Shown piece after piece: positions 4,956 to 6,113 of a DNA stretch of 6,113 bases. The number at the start of each line of letters is the position of its first letter. Position 1 is the stretch's first letter. The notes beneath the pieces are model-generated. The model was not told the DNA's origin. It ran no database searches and saw only the letters and a program-made list of their open reading frames with translations. Source of the stretch: Candidatus Aenigmatarchaeota archaeon (GTDB lineage Archaea > Aenigmatarchaeota > Aenigmatarchaeia > PWEA01 > JAGHBM01); assembly GCA_021160955.1 (NCBI GenBank), contig JAGHBM010000066.1:1-6113 (forward strand). Reading direction: 5' to 3'. The position numbers were made by a program, and so were the translations under genes.

Positions 4956-6049
4956 TTCACAAACGCACCTTTTTTTATTTTATTCAACTCTTCTAAGTCC
5001 ATCTCTCCAATCCTTCCCTGTATTTTTATACCCACATCTTTCTTACTTATTATCGTGATATTGTTTTCCAGCTTTTCTTTTACCTCGATGGGAAAGTCCC
5101 CTATTATTATCTCTATATCCCTTTTCTTGAGTTCCTTTAAGAAATTGGTTGGAATTGGAACGTATTGTCTGAAGTAAACTATCTCTCCTTTCAAACTGAA
5201 GAGTTCATTTAATTTCCTTAGAGATTCACACGTGGTGTCTCTTGCAACAAACACGGGAACGAGTCCTTTCTTTCTTATGTCATTGAGCCTTTTGAGATCT
5301 TTGATGTCTCTTCTCATATTCTCTATTAGTTTCTTCTTCCTGTCAATTTCCGTTAGAAGTTTTTTGTCTCTTAATATTATTTTCTTTTCTATCTTCGTGC
5401 TTCTGCTCTTTTCGAGTGTGTCTATTTTCATTTCGAGTTTTTTTGAATAATTTTTCAATATTTCTATTTCTCTATCTCTCTTCAACAATCTTTCTCTTAT
5501 TTTTTCATCAGATCTGTGTCTTGGTCTCGACTTTTCTTTTTCAACCTCAGTTTCCTTCTCGTTCTTTGGTCTGAATATTTTCTCTATCGCATCTACTATG
5601 TTGTTCGCTTCACCCCTCAGAATTAAATCTTTTACATCATCTCTATATCTCCACAGACCCATCTCATCCATTTTCCTATCGATCTTTTCCATGAGTTCGC
5701 GGTAGTTGAAAAAAGCATGGATTGCCGCTGCGAGTGCATCCCTTTGGTGTGAGTCTTCCACGTAGAAGTTTCTTGTGATTTCCATTTTTTCTTTCTGGGA
5801 CAGATCTTGTTTTGGATGGTATATCACAGAGTTGAAGGCTGTCGATACCTTCTCTACGAGTGAAGGCACATTTGATCTATCCGTGGCTATTATTGTTGGA
5901 ATGCCATGAGAAACTATGTGTTTTATCATCTCGTCTCTTTTGAAGTTCCTCTTACTCTCAATTGAAATCACTTTTCCACTCAGGGAGATTATGGCTACTG
6001 CTGCAGTTGTTCCGGGATCTATACCCACTATTAATTTTTTTGAGGACAT
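4919..6049 (-). CDS. DUF460 (COG2433) predicted RuvC/YqgF-like nuclease
   Basis: An archaeal protein of the RNase H fold, RuvC/YqgF-like group; biochemical role unproven. Residues 5-115 form the nuclease-like domain. Candidate acidic active-site residues are Asp11 in VGIDPGTTAAVA, Asp57 in IIATDRSN, and Asp99 and Asp104 in VEDSHQRDALAAAIHAF; YHPKQDLSQKEK (77-88) is also typical of the family. A charged linker (160-185) leads into a long coiled coil (about 183-260), followed by a C-terminal alpha/beta domain (about 262-372) starting LVPVFVARDTTCESL. Many family members, as I recall, are 600 residues or more with an extra N-terminal region before the DPGT motif; here the protein begins directly at it. 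The ATG at 6049 follows an A+T-rich gap with only a weak AGGGTT site. It is first in the cluster ending in ftsY and overlaps the archaeosortase gene by 37 bases. Confidence 0.88.
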   Translation of the reverse strand: MSSKKLIVGIDPGTTAAVAIISLSGKVISIESKRNFKRDEMIKHIVSHGIPTIIATDRSNVPSLVEKVSTAFNSVIYHPKQDLSQKEKMEITRNFYVEDSHQRDALAAAIHAFFNYRELMEKIDRKMDEMGLWRYRDDVKDLILRGEANNIVDAIEKIFRPKNEKETEVEKEKSRPRHRSDEKIRERLLKRDREIEILKNYSKKLEMKIDTLEKSRSTKIEKKIILRDKKLLTEIDRKKKLIENMRRDIKDLKRLNDIRKKGLVPVFVARDTTCESLRKLNELFSLKGEIVYFRQYVPIPTNFLKELKKRDIEIIIGDFPIEVKEKLENNITIISKKDVGIKIQGRIGEMDLEELNKIKKGAFVKWVKNYKKRMKK

Positions 6050-6090
6050 GTAACCCTAATAATATTATTTTTAATTTTTTATTTTATCTT
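6050..6090 (-). promoter_or_regulatory. Probable promoter of the DUF460-archaeosortase-ftsY cluster
   Basis: The A+T-rich sequence upstream of the ATG at 6049 contains the TATA-like GATAAAATAAAA (minus strand, 6088-6077). This would place the transcript start near 6057 and a leader of about eight bases (AGGGTTAC). A second candidate, TTAAAAATAAT (6074-6064), lies too close unless a later start is used. No exact TTTATATA is present, so placement is tentative. The rest of the gap, to 6113, shows nothing else I can support. Confidence 0.35.
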
Positions 6091-6113
6091 TGCTTAAGTT
6101 AAATCAATGAAGG

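Noticed and set aside
6107..6113. ATG at the right edge that could begin a divergent plus-strand gene
   Set aside because: Only seven bases are visible and no clear plus-strand TATA box or binding site precedes it.
1..6113. CRISPR array, tRNA, rRNA or insertion sequence
   Set aside because: I saw no regularly spaced direct repeats, no cloverleaf-like sequence, no transposase motif and no terminal repeats. Genes fill nearly the whole window.

Overview
The window comes from an archaeon with a compact, A+T-rich genome. The lineage call rests on gene content: an archaeal-type signal recognition particle receptor (FtsY), diphthine synthase (DphB, limited to archaea and eukaryotes), a DUF357 protein, a DUF460/COG2433 RuvC-YqgF-like protein and an archaeosortase-type membrane protease. 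It is supported by two exact TTTATATA boxes at archaeal distances from start codons and by Shine-Dalgarno sites matching GGAGGTGAT. The phylum cannot be fixed from this window; an uncultivated euryarchaeal or DPANN-type genome is only a guess.

Layout, right to left because most genes lie on the minus strand. A four-gene cluster reads DUF460 protein (6049-4919), archaeosortase-like protein (4955-4422, overlapping its neighbour by 37 bases), an unrecognised small protein (about 4416-4123) and ftsY (4112-2847). It ends at a T-rich stretch that abuts the convergent plus-strand gene 2544-2834, a 96-residue orphan and the only plus-strand gene. That orphan shares a 38-base divergent promoter gap, apparently without Shine-Dalgarno sites, with dphB (2505-1777). 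The stop of dphB overlaps the start of a DUF357 gene (1780-1535) by four bases. After an 85-base gap with a clear TATA box enclosed by an inverted repeat comes a second transcription unit of two unrecognised genes: a 181-residue protein (1449-904) and a 278-residue helical, coiled-coil-like protein (about 898-62). A further TTTATATA box at 37-44 points to another minus-strand gene starting at position 5 and running out of the window.

The right cluster combines membrane targeting (FtsY) with presumed C-terminal processing of exported proteins (archaeosortase), next to a predicted nucleic-acid enzyme. The dphB-DUF357 pair is linked to translation through elongation factor 2 modification. The most open questions are the orphan two-gene unit with its unusual promoter, and the archaeosortase with its unknown small neighbour. 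No CRISPR array, tRNA, rRNA, insertion sequence or integration site was seen.
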